A stretch of DNA of 45,446 nt from a bacterium (GCA_021734165.1 JAIPJL010000011.1:1-45446); one strand, 5' to 3'. Positions 25,925 through 35,163 are shown, numbered from the stretch's first letter. The notes: generated from the sequence alone by a model not told the origin. Made by a program: numbers and translations.

Positions 25925-27067
25925 TTAATCGATTTCATTAATATCGATTTTTCTTTCGCGCCAAATATAGTGCTTACGATCAAGGAACTTAACGACAACC
26001 AGGATGATAAACATTAAACTCAGCACTAAAGCCGCTACCGAAAGGTTATATTTCCTTTGTTCAAAGACAAGACCCTTGCCAACAATCGGAAATGGAAGTT
26101 GTGATACCGGCAAGTCGTAATCTCGATCTTCTGCAATATCCACAGGATCACAAATCATGATAACCGGTACATTATGCTCACTAAAATAATGAATAACACC
26201 AACACTTGGATAGTTCTTCACCGGAAGTTGCATATTTACCCCAGATGGAATCAACTCGCAATTACGTCGATGACCACATGAAGCAATACCACCACCAATA
26301 TTTATAACTGAACTATAAGATCCAAGTGGCGCTACTCTTTTAAATAACTCAAGCCTTGCGTTTATATTTTCGGAAAGGCTACCCTCATGTATAAATGTGA
26401 CCTCATTTCTATCAATTGCATCAATTATCATCTCTCGACCACTTATAGTCAGTCTTATCCCACCTTGATCATCAGATCCACCGATAGAAGCAGCCACTGA
26501 GCGGAAATCGAAGACTCCCTTTTCTTTTAGAATCCTCTCCATATCCAACCAAGTAAAATCAGGAGAATTTGCTCCCCACCAAGATGAGCCTACCGAGGTT
26601 ATTATCACCGGATGGAGTTTAAGGGCTCGTAAAGCAGCATAAACAGCGAGATTGGCTCCTGGAATCGAACCGGTAAGAAGTACCGCAACTGTATCTCCTT
26701 CCTGATTACCCGATTTTATCAGCATATCAACAACAGCAGCGGCAAAATTAGGATTGAGCGCTGTTATTTTATCTTCTATTTTTCCTTCATCAGTAGTGAT
26801 TGGGCTGTCTTTTTCGCCAAGCATTGTAAATATCAATGGATCCGTAAAACTACTGGTTTTTGAATTTTGATCAAACTGTGGTAGTCTCTCATTTTTCAAT
26901 ATTTCCATTGCGTCAGCCACTATCTTAGATGCCTCCAGTTTAGCATCATAATGATCAGTTGGCACTGTTACTTTGTTGATCTCTGACCAATAATATAGTC
27001 CAAGAAAAACAATGGTCATTAATCCCAACCAAAGATTGGAATGGATTGTAGGTCTATACATTGCCAA
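25925..27067 (-). CDS. pgsW: Poly-gamma-glutamate system protein (PgsW type)
   Basis: This 380-residue protein has one transmembrane helix near each end (about 13-30 and 345-363) and a long periplasmic domain between them. That domain contains DTVAVLLTGSIPGANLAVYAAL, VITSVGSSWWGANSPDFTW and SVINIGGGIASCGHRRNC. These features match the poly-gamma-glutamate system protein found with PgsB and PgsC in Gram-negative bacteria. Its exact step is not known; a role in polymer handling in the periplasm is inferred. The start overlaps pgsC by 14 bp. An Asp/His-rich C-terminal tail follows the last helix. Confidence 0.85.
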   Translation of the reverse strand: MAMYRPTIHSNLWLGLMTIVFLGLYYWSEINKVTVPTDHYDAKLEASKIVADAMEILKNERLPQFDQNSKTSSFTDPLIFTMLGEKDSPITTDEGKIEDKITALNPNFAAAVVDMLIKSGNQEGDTVAVLLTGSIPGANLAVYAALRALKLHPVIITSVGSSWWGANSPDFTWLDMERILKEKGVFDFRSVAASIGGSDDQGGIRLTISGREMIIDAIDRNEVTFIHEGSLSENINARLELFKRVAPLGSYSSVINIGGGIASCGHRRNCELIPSGVNMQLPVKNYPSVGVIHYFSEHNVPVIMICDPVDIAEDRDYDLPVSQLPFPIVGKGLVFEQRKYNLSVAALVLSLMFIILVVVKFLDRKHYIWRERKIDINEID

Positions 27068-27503
27068 TTATCTGCCCACCGGAAATAACTACTATCATCA
27101 GACGCACCATAGCGCCACCCATTAGAACTGTAGTAATTGTTTTATAAACTCCCTGCCGCTCCATCCAGTTAGCAATAAGACCAGGGATGATATAACCAAT
27201 TGCTTCAAGTTGAACAGCTCCAGCGCCATGAGGAAATATTTGTCTTGACAGATAACCGAAAATGAATCCCAGCAATACAGCCAGCACCATACGTCTCCGT
27301 CCATATACAAATACAAACTGACCAACTATTTTTATTGTAGCCCAGGTAATCAGTGCGACAAACAGCGTTCCAATCAGTTTATATGGATTGTGGAAATTCA
27401 GAGCAATATACCCTGGTACAACGATCCCCCCAGCCGCTAATCCAAATATCTCATGGAATACTAAGCTGAATGCAACACCGAGACCGATCGCAATTTCGAT
27501 CAA
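27054..27503 (-). CDS. pgsC: Poly-gamma-glutamate synthase subunit PgsC
   Basis: This 149-residue protein is almost entirely membrane-embedded, with four or five hydrophobic segments. It begins MIEIAIGLGVAFSLVFHEIF and contains GLAAGGIVVPGYIALNF, the characteristic PgsC/CapC start. With PgsB it forms the membrane polymerase that links glutamate through the gamma carboxyl. It follows pgsB by two bases and overlaps pgsW by 14 bp. Confidence 0.92.
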   Translation of the reverse strand: MIEIAIGLGVAFSLVFHEIFGLAAGGIVVPGYIALNFHNPYKLIGTLFVALITWATIKIVGQFVFVYGRRRMVLAVLLGFIFGYLSRQIFPHGAGAVQLEAIGYIIPGLIANWMERQGVYKTITTVLMGGAMVRLMIVVISGGQIIGNV

Positions 27504-27505
27504 GC

Positions 27506-28675
27506 CTATGTTCTCCTGTTGTTGTAAAAATATTTAAATATATCCAGTCCTCCTGCACCAACATTTCCAATTGCAAGGACTGTACCTTTATCTTCTATCA
27601 AATCGAAAAGCTTTTGATAGACTTTTTCCGGACTAATCCAGCCAATTCCTACACATTTAGACATTGATATTTCATGTCTTGATAGTAAAGTCATAAACTT
27701 CTTGAGTTTTTCGCCAGTTAAGACAATATGATCAAATTCTATTTTTTCTACAACCATTTCTATTAGTTGAACACTGCGATCTTGACGGTCTGCTCGTGAG
27801 TTAAGCAAAATTATAACTTTCCCGAGAGGTGAAAAACGGTCACTAATCTGCTCCCATATTTCAAGTGAAGATTCAGGATCATTCGCAGCCAAAGCATTGA
27901 TAAATAACAATTCCTTATTATTTTCCTTGCATAGTGCAACTCTTAAAGCGCCTGCATCCGGAGGAGCTTTATACATGCCTTCCAATGCGGTTTGTCGTTC
28001 GACGCCTGCGTGCTCACAGACCGCCAATGCTAATCCAACATTAGCAGGATGTTCAATATGATCAAATCGTTTCATCTCTTCATCTGTGACTCCAGATCCA
28101 CCGACTCTTTCTACATCCGTTTTATGCTTTTTACCGATTTCCTTAAGTACATGAAGATGTGTTTTTTCAGAAGTAAAAAGTTTTCCATTATCTGGGCATG
28201 TATTACTTAATGAGCGCGAAATTTGCTCTCTAAAATGACCCATCTCATTTATGTGATCTAATCTACAATTTGTAATAACACCAATCTGTGAACGAACCAT
28301 CTGACGTTCACAGATCCATTGATATTCAGGTAGTACCGCCATGCACTCAATAACAAGAGCTTCAGGTTTGTACCGCGAAATATATTGTAGTATCTTGACT
28401 TGTTCTATTATATTCGCACGTTGATCTCTTTTAATGGCAATTTCATTACCATTTGGATCAAGTATTCGAGGGAGTGTTCCGGTTGTTTTTCCAACGGTTC
28501 TAATGCCTCCAGCTCTGAGACCAGCAGCGATTAAGCGAGTAACCGATGACTTTCCACGTGAACCGTTCACATGAATGCGAAGTGGAATGCGTTGGAGTTG
28601 CTTTTGATGTCCTGCATACTCCCAAGCGCCATATCCGCAAAGGGCTAATATTATCAGCAGTAAGGTTGTTAGCAT
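27506..28675 (-). CDS. pgsB: Poly-gamma-glutamate synthase subunit PgsB (Mur-ligase-like)
   Basis: This 389-residue amide ligase has a short N-terminal membrane segment (residues 1-19). Its ATP-binding loop HVNGSRGKSSVTRL (Gly38-Lys42-Ser43) is the PgsB/CapB version of the Mur-ligase P-loop. Further on are VIECMAVLPEYQW and ITNCRLDHINEMG, both typical of the family. It activates and joins glutamate residues. The length is normal for PgsB. The gene opens a five-gene run (pgsB, pgsC, pgsW, tandem-repeat protein, barrel) behind its own promoter. Confidence 0.95.
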   Translation of the reverse strand: MLTTLLLIILALCGYGAWEYAGHQKQLQRIPLRIHVNGSRGKSSVTRLIAAGLRAGGIRTVGKTTGTLPRILDPNGNEIAIKRDQRANIIEQVKILQYISRYKPEALVIECMAVLPEYQWICERQMVRSQIGVITNCRLDHINEMGHFREQISRSLSNTCPDNGKLFTSEKTHLHVLKEIGKKHKTDVERVGGSGVTDEEMKRFDHIEHPANVGLALAVCEHAGVERQTALEGMYKAPPDAGALRVALCKENNKELLFINALAANDPESSLEIWEQISDRFSPLGKVIILLNSRADRQDRSVQLIEMVVEKIEFDHIVLTGEKLKKFMTLLSRHEISMSKCVGIGWISPEKVYQKLFDLIEDKGTVLAIGNVGAGGLDIFKYFYNNRRT

Positions 28676-28804
28676 TACTTAAGTTTTGTCACAGGCTTAA
28701 ATTAATTGCCTGTTTATTATTAAAACCAGTATATTTCTGCCAAATCGTCTTATTCATCTCGTTTCACAGATTACCGGTAGCCTTTAAACAAACAGCAAAC
28801 ATTA

Positions 28805-28833
28805 AATATAATCAAATTCATCTATGCAATCAA
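28805..28833 (-). promoter_or_regulatory. Promoter of the polyglutamate operon
   Basis: On the minus strand TTGATT (-35) and TATATT (-10, five of six consensus bases) are 17 bp apart. Transcription would start near 28797, giving a leader of about 120 nt before pgsB. The 215-bp gap that holds it is the largest protein-free gap upstream of a protein operon here. Confidence 0.55.
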
Positions 28834-28890
28834 CAGCTTTTACTCTATAAGAACGACTGTATGATCTATTTTCTTATAACAACTCCAAAA

Positions 28891-29916
28891 TCACCGCTCA
28901 AGATCAATCGTAAACATCTGGAAATAACCATTTATTTCCGCGGTGTAAAGCAATAAACTACCATCTGGTGAGATTTGTGGATAGCGGACATCAATACCCT
29001 GAGTATCAATTAACTGTAAAGTATTTGTATTCAAATCAAGCAAATAAAGTTTGTACTTGTCATCTTCTCTGGCACAGAATACTAACCAGTCCTTTTCCCG
29101 ATTAATAGTTGATGTACCACATTTTAACGAAGAAGGGGTTAATCTTTCCATACTCCCATCATCATAAGACCAAACTGCAAGACCGGCATCTGAAGTTCTT
29201 AAGATAAATTTATTTTCTTTCCACGATACAGGGGCGCTGGGATTAATATTAGCACCAGCAATTTTAATTGATTCCGTCCCATCGATAAATCCCATATACA
29301 ATGCGTTCTGCTTATAATAAACGTCCAGTTCATCATCAGCCTCCCTCTCCGTTAAGAAAATAAAGCTTCCCTCATCAATGGGAACGGGATACCAATCATC
29401 TGACGGAGTTTCAGTTAAGGCAATTGTTTCACCTGTAGTTGGATCATATAAATATATATCCCTCTCCCATTCAACATTGTTGCTGTTTCTGTCAGATACA
29501 AAAATTATACGGGATCCGTCAGTCGTCCAAACCGGATTTTCATCGTTGGCGTCACTAATAATAATCCTCTGTTCACTTTTATCTTCGAGATCTATCTCGT
29601 AGATCTGCCAAACCGAATCTCTGCTGGACTGAAAAATAACCTTGTTTCCAGTTGGACTAAAGCTGCCTAAACCATTATGGTAGTCCCCAAAAGTGATTTG
29701 CACTGATTGATCCGCCACTTCAGCAACTTGTCCAAGGTCCAACTCTGGTTCTATTTCTCCCTCAACGACTTCAAGTGAATCAGGTTGTTCCTCAGGCAAA
29801 GCTGATATTTCTTCCTTTTGTGCTGCACAACCTGCGAGAAAGAAGATGATTAAGGCTAAGGAAAGAAAATAGCTAAAACAACTTGAGGCTACTTTCTTTA
29901 TCAAATTTTTATTCAT
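28891..29916 (-). CDS. TolB-like beta-propeller lipoprotein
   Basis: This 341-residue lipoprotein has lipobox LAGC (Cys30). A linker rich in Glu and Pro leads to a beta-propeller of PD40/WD40-like repeats: SFSPTGNKVIFQSSRDS, PVWTTDGSRIIFVSDRNSNN and PQISPDGSLLLYTAEINGYF. About five blades can be traced. Such domains bind peptides or proteins in the periplasm, as in TolB and in the propeller of Tol/peptidase complexes. The acidic linker after the lipid anchor suggests outer-membrane tethering. It stands upstream of the pgs promoter and 87 bp downstream of folD, so it may be a separate unit. Confidence 0.82.
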   Translation of the reverse strand: MNKNLIKKVASSCFSYFLSLALIIFFLAGCAAQKEEISALPEEQPDSLEVVEGEIEPELDLGQVAEVADQSVQITFGDYHNGLGSFSPTGNKVIFQSSRDSVWQIYEIDLEDKSEQRIIISDANDENPVWTTDGSRIIFVSDRNSNNVEWERDIYLYDPTTGETIALTETPSDDWYPVPIDEGSFIFLTEREADDELDVYYKQNALYMGFIDGTESIKIAGANINPSAPVSWKENKFILRTSDAGLAVWSYDDGSMERLTPSSLKCGTSTINREKDWLVFCAREDDKYKLYLLDLNTNTLQLIDTQGIDVRYPQISPDGSLLLYTAEINGYFQMFTIDLER

Positions 29917-30003
29917 AATACCACCATATCGTTATGTTGGTCGAATTTTTCTTGTTTTTCAATCTTGATAAAGGTTGAATCAAATTACTTAAAATTGTAT
30001 CTG

Positions 30004-30888
30004 CTAATCCTGAACCTTTAATCCGGCTGCGCGCATTACATTAGCAACCAGAATCGCAACAGTCATAGGTCCGACGCCACCCGGGACAGGCGCTATTGCT
30101 GATACTTTTGGCTCAACTTCCTTAAAAGCTACATCACCTACTAATCGGTAGCCACTTTTTTTACTTGAATCAGGAATCCTGTTAATTCCAACGTCTATAA
30201 CCACAGCGCCTTCTTTAACCCAATCTGCTTTAACTAACTCCGCAATACCGACAGCCGGTATGAGAATGTCCGCCTGCTTTGCGATATCAGATAGGTTTTT
30301 TGTACGCGAATGGCAAACCGTCACTGTTGCGTTACCGCCCCGCCCTTTCAACATCATTATTATAGCCAGCGGTCTTCCAACTATTACCGATCTGCCAATT
30401 ATAACGACGTTTTTACCCGATGTTTCAATGTTGTAGGCTAAAAGCATTTCAATAATTCCTGCAGCAGTGCAGGGTTGAAAACGAGGTCTGCCAATGTACA
30501 AAAGTCCAACATTTTCAGGATGAAAGCAATCAACATCTTTGAGAGGAGAAACCAGCCTCTGTACTTCTATCTCATCGAGATGAGGCGGCAACGGACTTTG
30601 AACAAGCAATCCATGAACTGTGGAATCATTATTCACATCCCTCACAGCTTCTCCTAATTGCTCCATACTTGTTTCAGCCGGTAACTTATAATGCCTGAAG
30701 CCGATACCTATTTCTTCACATGCTCTTTGTTTTGCGCGTACATATACTGTAGATGGTAAGTCATCACCAACCTGCATAACCGTTAAGAAAGGTAATGCTA
30801 ATCCTCTTTCTAACTGTTTATTAAGTCTATCCTTTAAATCACTACGAATCTGAGCGGAAAGTGTTTTGCCGTCAAGTATTTGCGCCAT
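30004..30888 (-). CDS. folD: Methylenetetrahydrofolate dehydrogenase/cyclohydrolase FolD
   Basis: From ATG 30888 the protein is 294 residues, the normal length, beginning MAQILDGKTLSAQIRSDLK. A longer frame reaching upstream to 31002 would overlap the preceding gene and adds no conserved sequence. The catalytic Tyr and Lys are in VYVRAKQRACEE, the NADP-binding loop in GRSVIVGRPLA, and the family C-terminus in PVPGGVGPMTVA. It converts methylene-THF to formyl-THF, which supplies PurH and PurN, encoded further upstream in the same direction. Confidence 0.95.
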   Translation of the reverse strand: MAQILDGKTLSAQIRSDLKDRLNKQLERGLALPFLTVMQVGDDLPSTVYVRAKQRACEEIGIGFRHYKLPAETSMEQLGEAVRDVNNDSTVHGLLVQSPLPPHLDEIEVQRLVSPLKDVDCFHPENVGLLYIGRPRFQPCTAAGIIEMLLAYNIETSGKNVVIIGRSVIVGRPLAIIMMLKGRGGNATVTVCHSRTKNLSDIAKQADILIPAVGIAELVKADWVKEGAVVIDVGINRIPDSSKKSGYRLVGDVAFKEVEPKVSAIAPVPGGVGPMTVAILVANVMRAAGLKVQD

Positions 30889-30904
30889 GTAGTATCTTTC
30901 TTGA

Positions 30905-31834
30905 TTATTTCGCTTTTTGTTTAAAGATTGCCTGATAATACCCACTATGATAACTTCTGAATATAAGATAATCATAAAGTATTGCAGGCGCTGCAAAACC
31001 ATTAAGTAAATTGCCGATTGTTCTTAATGGGTAATACACAACTAACGATAGAATAAACTTCTTAAGAATATTAGACAATCCAATTCCTCTGTCCCAATCA
31101 AGTCTTAGCTCTCTGATTAGTTCAGGATGTTTTTTTACAAGTATCGGTATGCTGCTGTATCCATATTCCTTTGCTACCTGCAAAGCCCTGTTCAATTTTC
31201 TGACGTGTAAATGTGTCGTAATCAGATCTGGTAAATATTCAATTTTATATCCGGCAGCGGTAATTCTCACACCTAAATCAAGATCTTCACCACCATGCGC
31301 CTTAAAACCTTCATCAAATCCACCTAATGAATCAAATATATGTTTTGGCATAGAGACATGACCACTTAAAAAGTATCTACCCGGTAATGCATTTCCAATA
31401 GGAAGTTTATTCGCTCCTCTTGTTTCAATATATCGTCTGTAACCACGACATTGCAAGGTATTTTTATAAACGACCTTTCCAAGTAATGTAATCTCTCGTT
31501 TATTCTGCTCATTTAAATGAGATGCAACTAATCTATGGTCAAATTCCATATCACCATCAATGAGAAGTAATATTCTTCCAAGCGCTGCTTTTACTCCTGC
31601 ATTACGAGCAGCGGCTCTACCGCAGTTTTTATCTTTGATAACTGTTGTAAGCCTTAAACTTCCTGAGTATTTTCTCAGAAATTCCCCAGTACCATCTGAA
31701 GATCCATCATCAACAATTACCGTCTGGAAAAATCTCGAATCCGGAAGTTGGTTTTCTAAACTGACAATGGTTCGCTTCAACAAAGAAAGAGCGTTATATG
31801 TCGGAACAATTACAGATATTTCAATGTTTGACAT
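30905..31834 (-). CDS. Family 2 glycosyltransferase
   Basis: This 309-residue GT-A fold enzyme begins with ISVIVPTYNALSLLKRTI. The nucleotide-sugar motif VDDGSSDGTGEFLRKY and the metal motif LLLIDGDMEFD follow, and GGEDLDLGVR holds the likely catalytic acid of the family. It transfers a sugar from a nucleotide donor onto a growing glycan. The start overlaps the upstream glycosyltransferase by 25 bp. With the two genes before it, it forms a small surface-glycan cluster. Donor and acceptor are unknown. Confidence 0.9.
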   Translation of the reverse strand: MSNIEISVIVPTYNALSLLKRTIVSLENQLPDSRFFQTVIVDDGSSDGTGEFLRKYSGSLRLTTVIKDKNCGRAAARNAGVKAALGRILLLIDGDMEFDHRLVASHLNEQNKREITLLGKVVYKNTLQCRGYRRYIETRGANKLPIGNALPGRYFLSGHVSMPKHIFDSLGGFDEGFKAHGGEDLDLGVRITAAGYKIEYLPDLITTHLHVRKLNRALQVAKEYGYSSIPILVKKHPELIRELRLDWDRGIGLSNILKKFILSLVVYYPLRTIGNLLNGFAAPAILYDYLIFRSYHSGYYQAIFKQKAK

Positions 31835-32922
31835 CTATTGTATTTCTCATGTAAATCGATAAGAGCCTTTTCAAAATGATCTGTTACATTCTCAAAATTG
31901 AAATTAATGCATGTTTCAAGCCCCCGTATTGATAATCTTATCAATAATTTTCGATCATTAATAATTTTCTCAACTGCTCTCGCCATAGTTACAGGCTCAC
32001 GTGGTGGTACGAGCAAAGCATTATCACCATCTACTAAATATTCTCTAACTCCACCGCAGTTTGTCGATATTACAGCTAATCCACATGCTTGCGCTTCAAG
32101 TGGGGGCATTCCAAAACCTTCAAACCAGGAACTATGAACATAAACTTGTCCACTTCTATATAAATCAGCTAATTCATCATCACTTTTAGGTTTATGAAAA
32201 GATAATGGAAATTTAGCTGCTGGGCAATCTGTAATTTCCTGACTGATAACTTTCAACTTGAATGGATAACGTATCCTGTCAACCAGGTTAAGACTTTTAA
32301 TAAGATCGGAAAATCCCTTCCAGCGCGCTTTTCTTCCAACTGTTATAAGTGTAACACGACGATCCTTCTCAACAGATGTTTTCAATGGGAAAAATACTTT
32401 CGGATTATAACCCTGTTGAATAATAGCTGTTGGTCGAGTTCCTCCCTCCGATACAGCCTGAACCGCTGTCCAGTGTGAATTTGCGAAATTTACCTTACCT
32501 CTAACACTCCATCTCGCTAAAAACCTATAAATTTGCAGTAATAACCTTGATCGAATAAAACTCCCATCATCAAAAAAATGTACATCATCATTCAACAAGT
32601 AGTTTATAGAAGGTATTAAACGTAAATTGCTAATGTAACGACCCATAAGTGCATAAGGAGGCATACAAGAAATAATTACATCAACCTTTGGAACACGGTT
32701 TAACATCGGCAGCATTCCAGTCAGTACCGCAAGTATTGGATTTCTTACTTTAATACCACATTCAATCACTTGTGCCGAAACGTTGATAGGTAGTTTATAA
32801 CGCCCACTTGGAATAAGTATGAAAATTTCGTGATTCCGTTTTATCAGCCGATTTGAGAGTTCAACTACCGCTCTTGCTCCACCGGTAATATGAAGATTGG
32901 GCATTAACCAAGCTATTCTCAA
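31810..32922 (-). CDS. Family 4 glycosyltransferase
   Basis: This 370-residue GT-B enzyme has an N-terminal acceptor domain (LRIAWLMPNLHITGGARAVV) and a C-terminal donor domain with VGRKARWKGFSDLIKSL and the EX7E motif in WFEGFGMPPLEAQACGLAV. The start codon is TTG, used in a four-base TTGA overlap with the stop of the gene before. The first ATG downstream would remove the first beta strand, so TTG is preferred. Confidence 0.9.
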   Translation of the reverse strand: MRIAWLMPNLHITGGARAVVELSNRLIKRNHEIFILIPSGRYKLPINVSAQVIECGIKVRNPILAVLTGMLPMLNRVPKVDVIISCMPPYALMGRYISNLRLIPSINYLLNDDVHFFDDGSFIRSRLLLQIYRFLARWSVRGKVNFANSHWTAVQAVSEGGTRPTAIIQQGYNPKVFFPLKTSVEKDRRVTLITVGRKARWKGFSDLIKSLNLVDRIRYPFKLKVISQEITDCPAAKFPLSFHKPKSDDELADLYRSGQVYVHSSWFEGFGMPPLEAQACGLAVISTNCGGVREYLVDGDNALLVPPREPVTMARAVEKIINDRKLLIRLSIRGLETCINFNFENVTDHFEKALIDLHEKYNRCQTLKYL

Positions 32923-34004
32923 ATCAAACCTACCGCTTTATAATAACCATACAATGTTTCCATAACAGAATCTATTCCATGCCGTTCTTTAACCCATTCT
33001 CTGCTGTAGTTAGAAATAGTTCTCCAACTTTCCCGGTTTTCTAATAATCCAATCAACTCACTCTTCAATGTTTCCGGTGTTACAGCAATAAGAGGATTAT
33101 CACTGAGGAATTCAGCAACTTTTGGATTAATCATAGTCAGTGTTGGGATACCCATTGCAAGCGATTCAACAGAACTTGCGCCATAACCCCAACCGCCTTT
33201 GTCAGTAATCTGGTCAATAAAAATATCGCATTCCGCTTTCATTTCCAGCGCTTCCCTATGTCCAACATTCTCAATCATCATCCATTCAATATTGTAATCA
33301 TTCTGAATCTCCTTTACAACTTTCTCAATAGAATCGCTGCCTTTCATACTTCTGTTCCGTGCTGCATGACCAATTATAATTTTTTTTTCCAGATTGTGTG
33401 ATTTACGCAAGGGAAGTTTATCAATGTCTATCGGTAGATAGAGATATTTCATTCCAGGTATGCGGCCAAGTAAATCAATCTCTGATGTTAAGTTAAGAAC
33501 CGATGCAGAATACACATCTTTAATCACCCCTCTATTTCTAAGATCAGTTCCGTGATAAAAAGTTACTATACCCTTACCTTTTCTCTTAAGTTCTTTAATC
33601 CATCTACAATCCCTGTAAGGATCAATACCCTGCTCAAAATGATAAATATCATATTTATCAAGCTGGTATTCGTTTATAATATTGCGGATCCGCTTTGCAT
33701 TAACAATATCACGAACTCTATATAAAATATCCTCCATCGCTGATGAAGGCTGCCAGAAAGGAGGATTCCCTTCTAAATCAATTAAATCTGGTTTTGATTC
33801 AGCAATGTTCAACGCCCAGCGTAGATGATTTACCCATTTTTTGGTAGGCATGCCCCACAAATTGAAGCAGATATCCTCCTCAAAATTAAAAAGACTTTTA
33901 AAAAAAGTCACCCAGCGACATTCATTACCACGCTTTCTATGTCCAACAGCAAAAAGTTGAAATCCACCCGATACATTCTCCGGAGCAACGTATAAAATCT
34001 TCAC
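32919..34004 (-). CDS. Glycosyltransferase, GT-B fold
   Basis: This 361-residue protein starts at GTG in a four-base GTGA overlap with the eIF2B-like gene. It begins (V/M)KILYVAPENVSGG and later has KIIIGHAARNRSMKGSDSIEKV and WGYGASSVESLAMGIPTL, the pattern of a family 4-like donor domain with a Glu in SVESLAMG. The N-terminal half is divergent. Likely a surface-polysaccharide transferase working with the two that follow. Confidence 0.8.
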   Translation of the reverse strand: MKILYVAPENVSGGFQLFAVGHRKRGNECRWVTFFKSLFNFEEDICFNLWGMPTKKWVNHLRWALNIAESKPDLIDLEGNPPFWQPSSAMEDILYRVRDIVNAKRIRNIINEYQLDKYDIYHFEQGIDPYRDCRWIKELKRKGKGIVTFYHGTDLRNRGVIKDVYSASVLNLTSEIDLLGRIPGMKYLYLPIDIDKLPLRKSHNLEKKIIIGHAARNRSMKGSDSIEKVVKEIQNDYNIEWMMIENVGHREALEMKAECDIFIDQITDKGGWGYGASSVESLAMGIPTLTMINPKVAEFLSDNPLIAVTPETLKSELIGLLENRESWRTISNYSREWVKERHGIDSVMETLYGYYKAVGLI

Positions 34005-34921
34005 TCACCGTCCTGTACAAGTTCTCTAAATAAAGGACTGATGGGTTCATTACCTATCATTCTCAGGACATTAGCCGGTTTCGATAAGCCTTTTTCGGTA
34101 AACACATAATTCACAAGCTCCAAAGGAATGCTCTCATAATACTCATTCTGTACATCAAGTAAATCAGCATCATCATCTGCAATTTCACGTGGATTTTGCG
34201 GTAATAAGCGAAAAAATGTGAACAGATCGGGAGACAATAGTTTATCAGAACTCATTAAAGAAACAAAAGGAATATCAAGAGCCTTGCATAACATTGATAG
34301 AGCGAGACTTCCGACTTTATTCACTAAACCTTCATGGCTCAGGCTATCACCACCAACCCAAACTGCATCACATTCAACGACACGCGACATTAGAGCTGCA
34401 TCTGTCAACATTGTAACAGGCACACCTTCTGCTGTAAGCTTGCGGGCTAATGTTAAGCCTTCCATTATCGGACGTCCTTCACTGCACAGTACGCGTTTTA
34501 TTCTGCCAATCTCATGGCTTGCGACTATTAACTGAGCAACTGTTGAGCTATTTGAGAAAGTAATCAGGGTAGATTCTACTTTTAGAAGATCATCTACCCG
34601 AAATAACATCTCTGTAAGATGATCCCTGCTGTGAGTACGCAATTGTGTTAAAGCAAATTCTAATTTCAACCAATCATCTTCCAGTTTATCCTTTAATCTA
34701 CACGCTCTATTCAGAAGATTTAGTACAGGTGCCATACTAGGTTGCCCGCGTCCTAACCGCTTAATACAACGTCTAAATAAAGTTAGAGCAGTTTCCGGTT
34801 CCTTAGCTCCTACTGCGGCAATATCTGCCAGTAGTTCATGAGTATCCTCAACAATCTCTGCAGCGCCGCGACGGTGATCAAGCGAAAGATTGTCGATTAG
34901 AGCATTTAAATTAGAAAACAA
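34001..34921 (-). CDS. eIF2B/ribose-1,5-bisphosphate isomerase family protein
   Basis: This 306-residue protein has an N-terminal helical region and a C-terminal Rossmann-like half. The latter contains IKRVLCSEGRPIMEGLTLA, VTMLTDAALMSRVVECDAVW and GGDSLSHEGLVNKVGSLALS, the fingerprint of the IF-2B family, which includes archaeal ribose-1,5-bisphosphate isomerase, methylthioribose-1-phosphate isomerase and eukaryotic eIF2B subunits. The conserved Asp of the GAD motif and the NK(V/I)G motif are kept. In a bacterium it is more likely a sugar-phosphate isomerase than a translation factor. It sits at the head of three glycosyltransferase genes, overlapping the next gene by four bases. The substrate is unknown. 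Confidence 0.8.
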   Translation of the reverse strand: MFSNLNALIDNLSLDHRRGAAEIVEDTHELLADIAAVGAKEPETALTLFRRCIKRLGRGQPSMAPVLNLLNRACRLKDKLEDDWLKLEFALTQLRTHSRDHLTEMLFRVDDLLKVESTLITFSNSSTVAQLIVASHEIGRIKRVLCSEGRPIMEGLTLARKLTAEGVPVTMLTDAALMSRVVECDAVWVGGDSLSHEGLVNKVGSLALSMLCKALDIPFVSLMSSDKLLSPDLFTFFRLLPQNPREIADDDADLLDVQNEYYESIPLELVNYVFTEKGLSKPANVLRMIGNEPISPLFRELVQDGE

Positions 34922-34927
34922 GCTTTA

Positions 34928-35146
34928 TCAGCTAAAAAGTTTGTTAAAATCAAAATTATGATATTCAGACATGCAGTATGGACATCCATTATACTGTGGA
35001 ACGTGATCTGATCCGATCATTCGTTTTACAGTAGTAATGTTGAATATCTTTTTCTTGTCCTCCTCTTTAAGCTCTCTAATCTTGCATTCAAACCTGACAA
35101 AACTCATATCATGAATAATATGATTTTTTGTGTCTGCAATGAACAT
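34928..35146 (-). CDS. Small protein with a CxxC motif
   Basis: This 72-residue protein begins MFIADTKNHIIHDMSFVRFE. A charged helix (KIRELKEEDKKKIFNITTVK) is followed by NGCPYCMSEYHNFDFNK, with a single CxxC pair and a nearby His. It may bind one zinc or iron, or dimerise to do so. There is no signal peptide. It lies 17 bp after the M23 peptidase and 6 bp before the eIF2B-like gene, so it is inside the operon and likely expressed. The family is not recognised. Confidence 0.7.
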   Translation of the reverse strand: MFIADTKNHIIHDMSFVRFECKIRELKEEDKKKIFNITTVKRMIGSDHVPQYNGCPYCMSEYHNFDFNKLFS

Positions 35147-35163
35147 TTCTTTGTTTCCTCTAA

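Noticed and set aside
28690-28715. Hairpin ACAGGC/GCCTGT followed by T-rich sequence upstream of pgsB
   Set aside because: The stem has only six pairs with an 11-base loop, and the T-run is on the strand opposite to the operon.
30255-30285. GTCCGCC stretch resembling the repeat at 17.0 and 17.5 kb
   Set aside because: It lies inside conserved folD codons (ADILIPAVG) and lacks the matching inverted arm.
30889-31002. N-terminal extension of FolD
   Set aside because: The extra 38 residues overlap the glycosyltransferase gene and have no family counterpart; ATG 30888 gives a normal-length protein.
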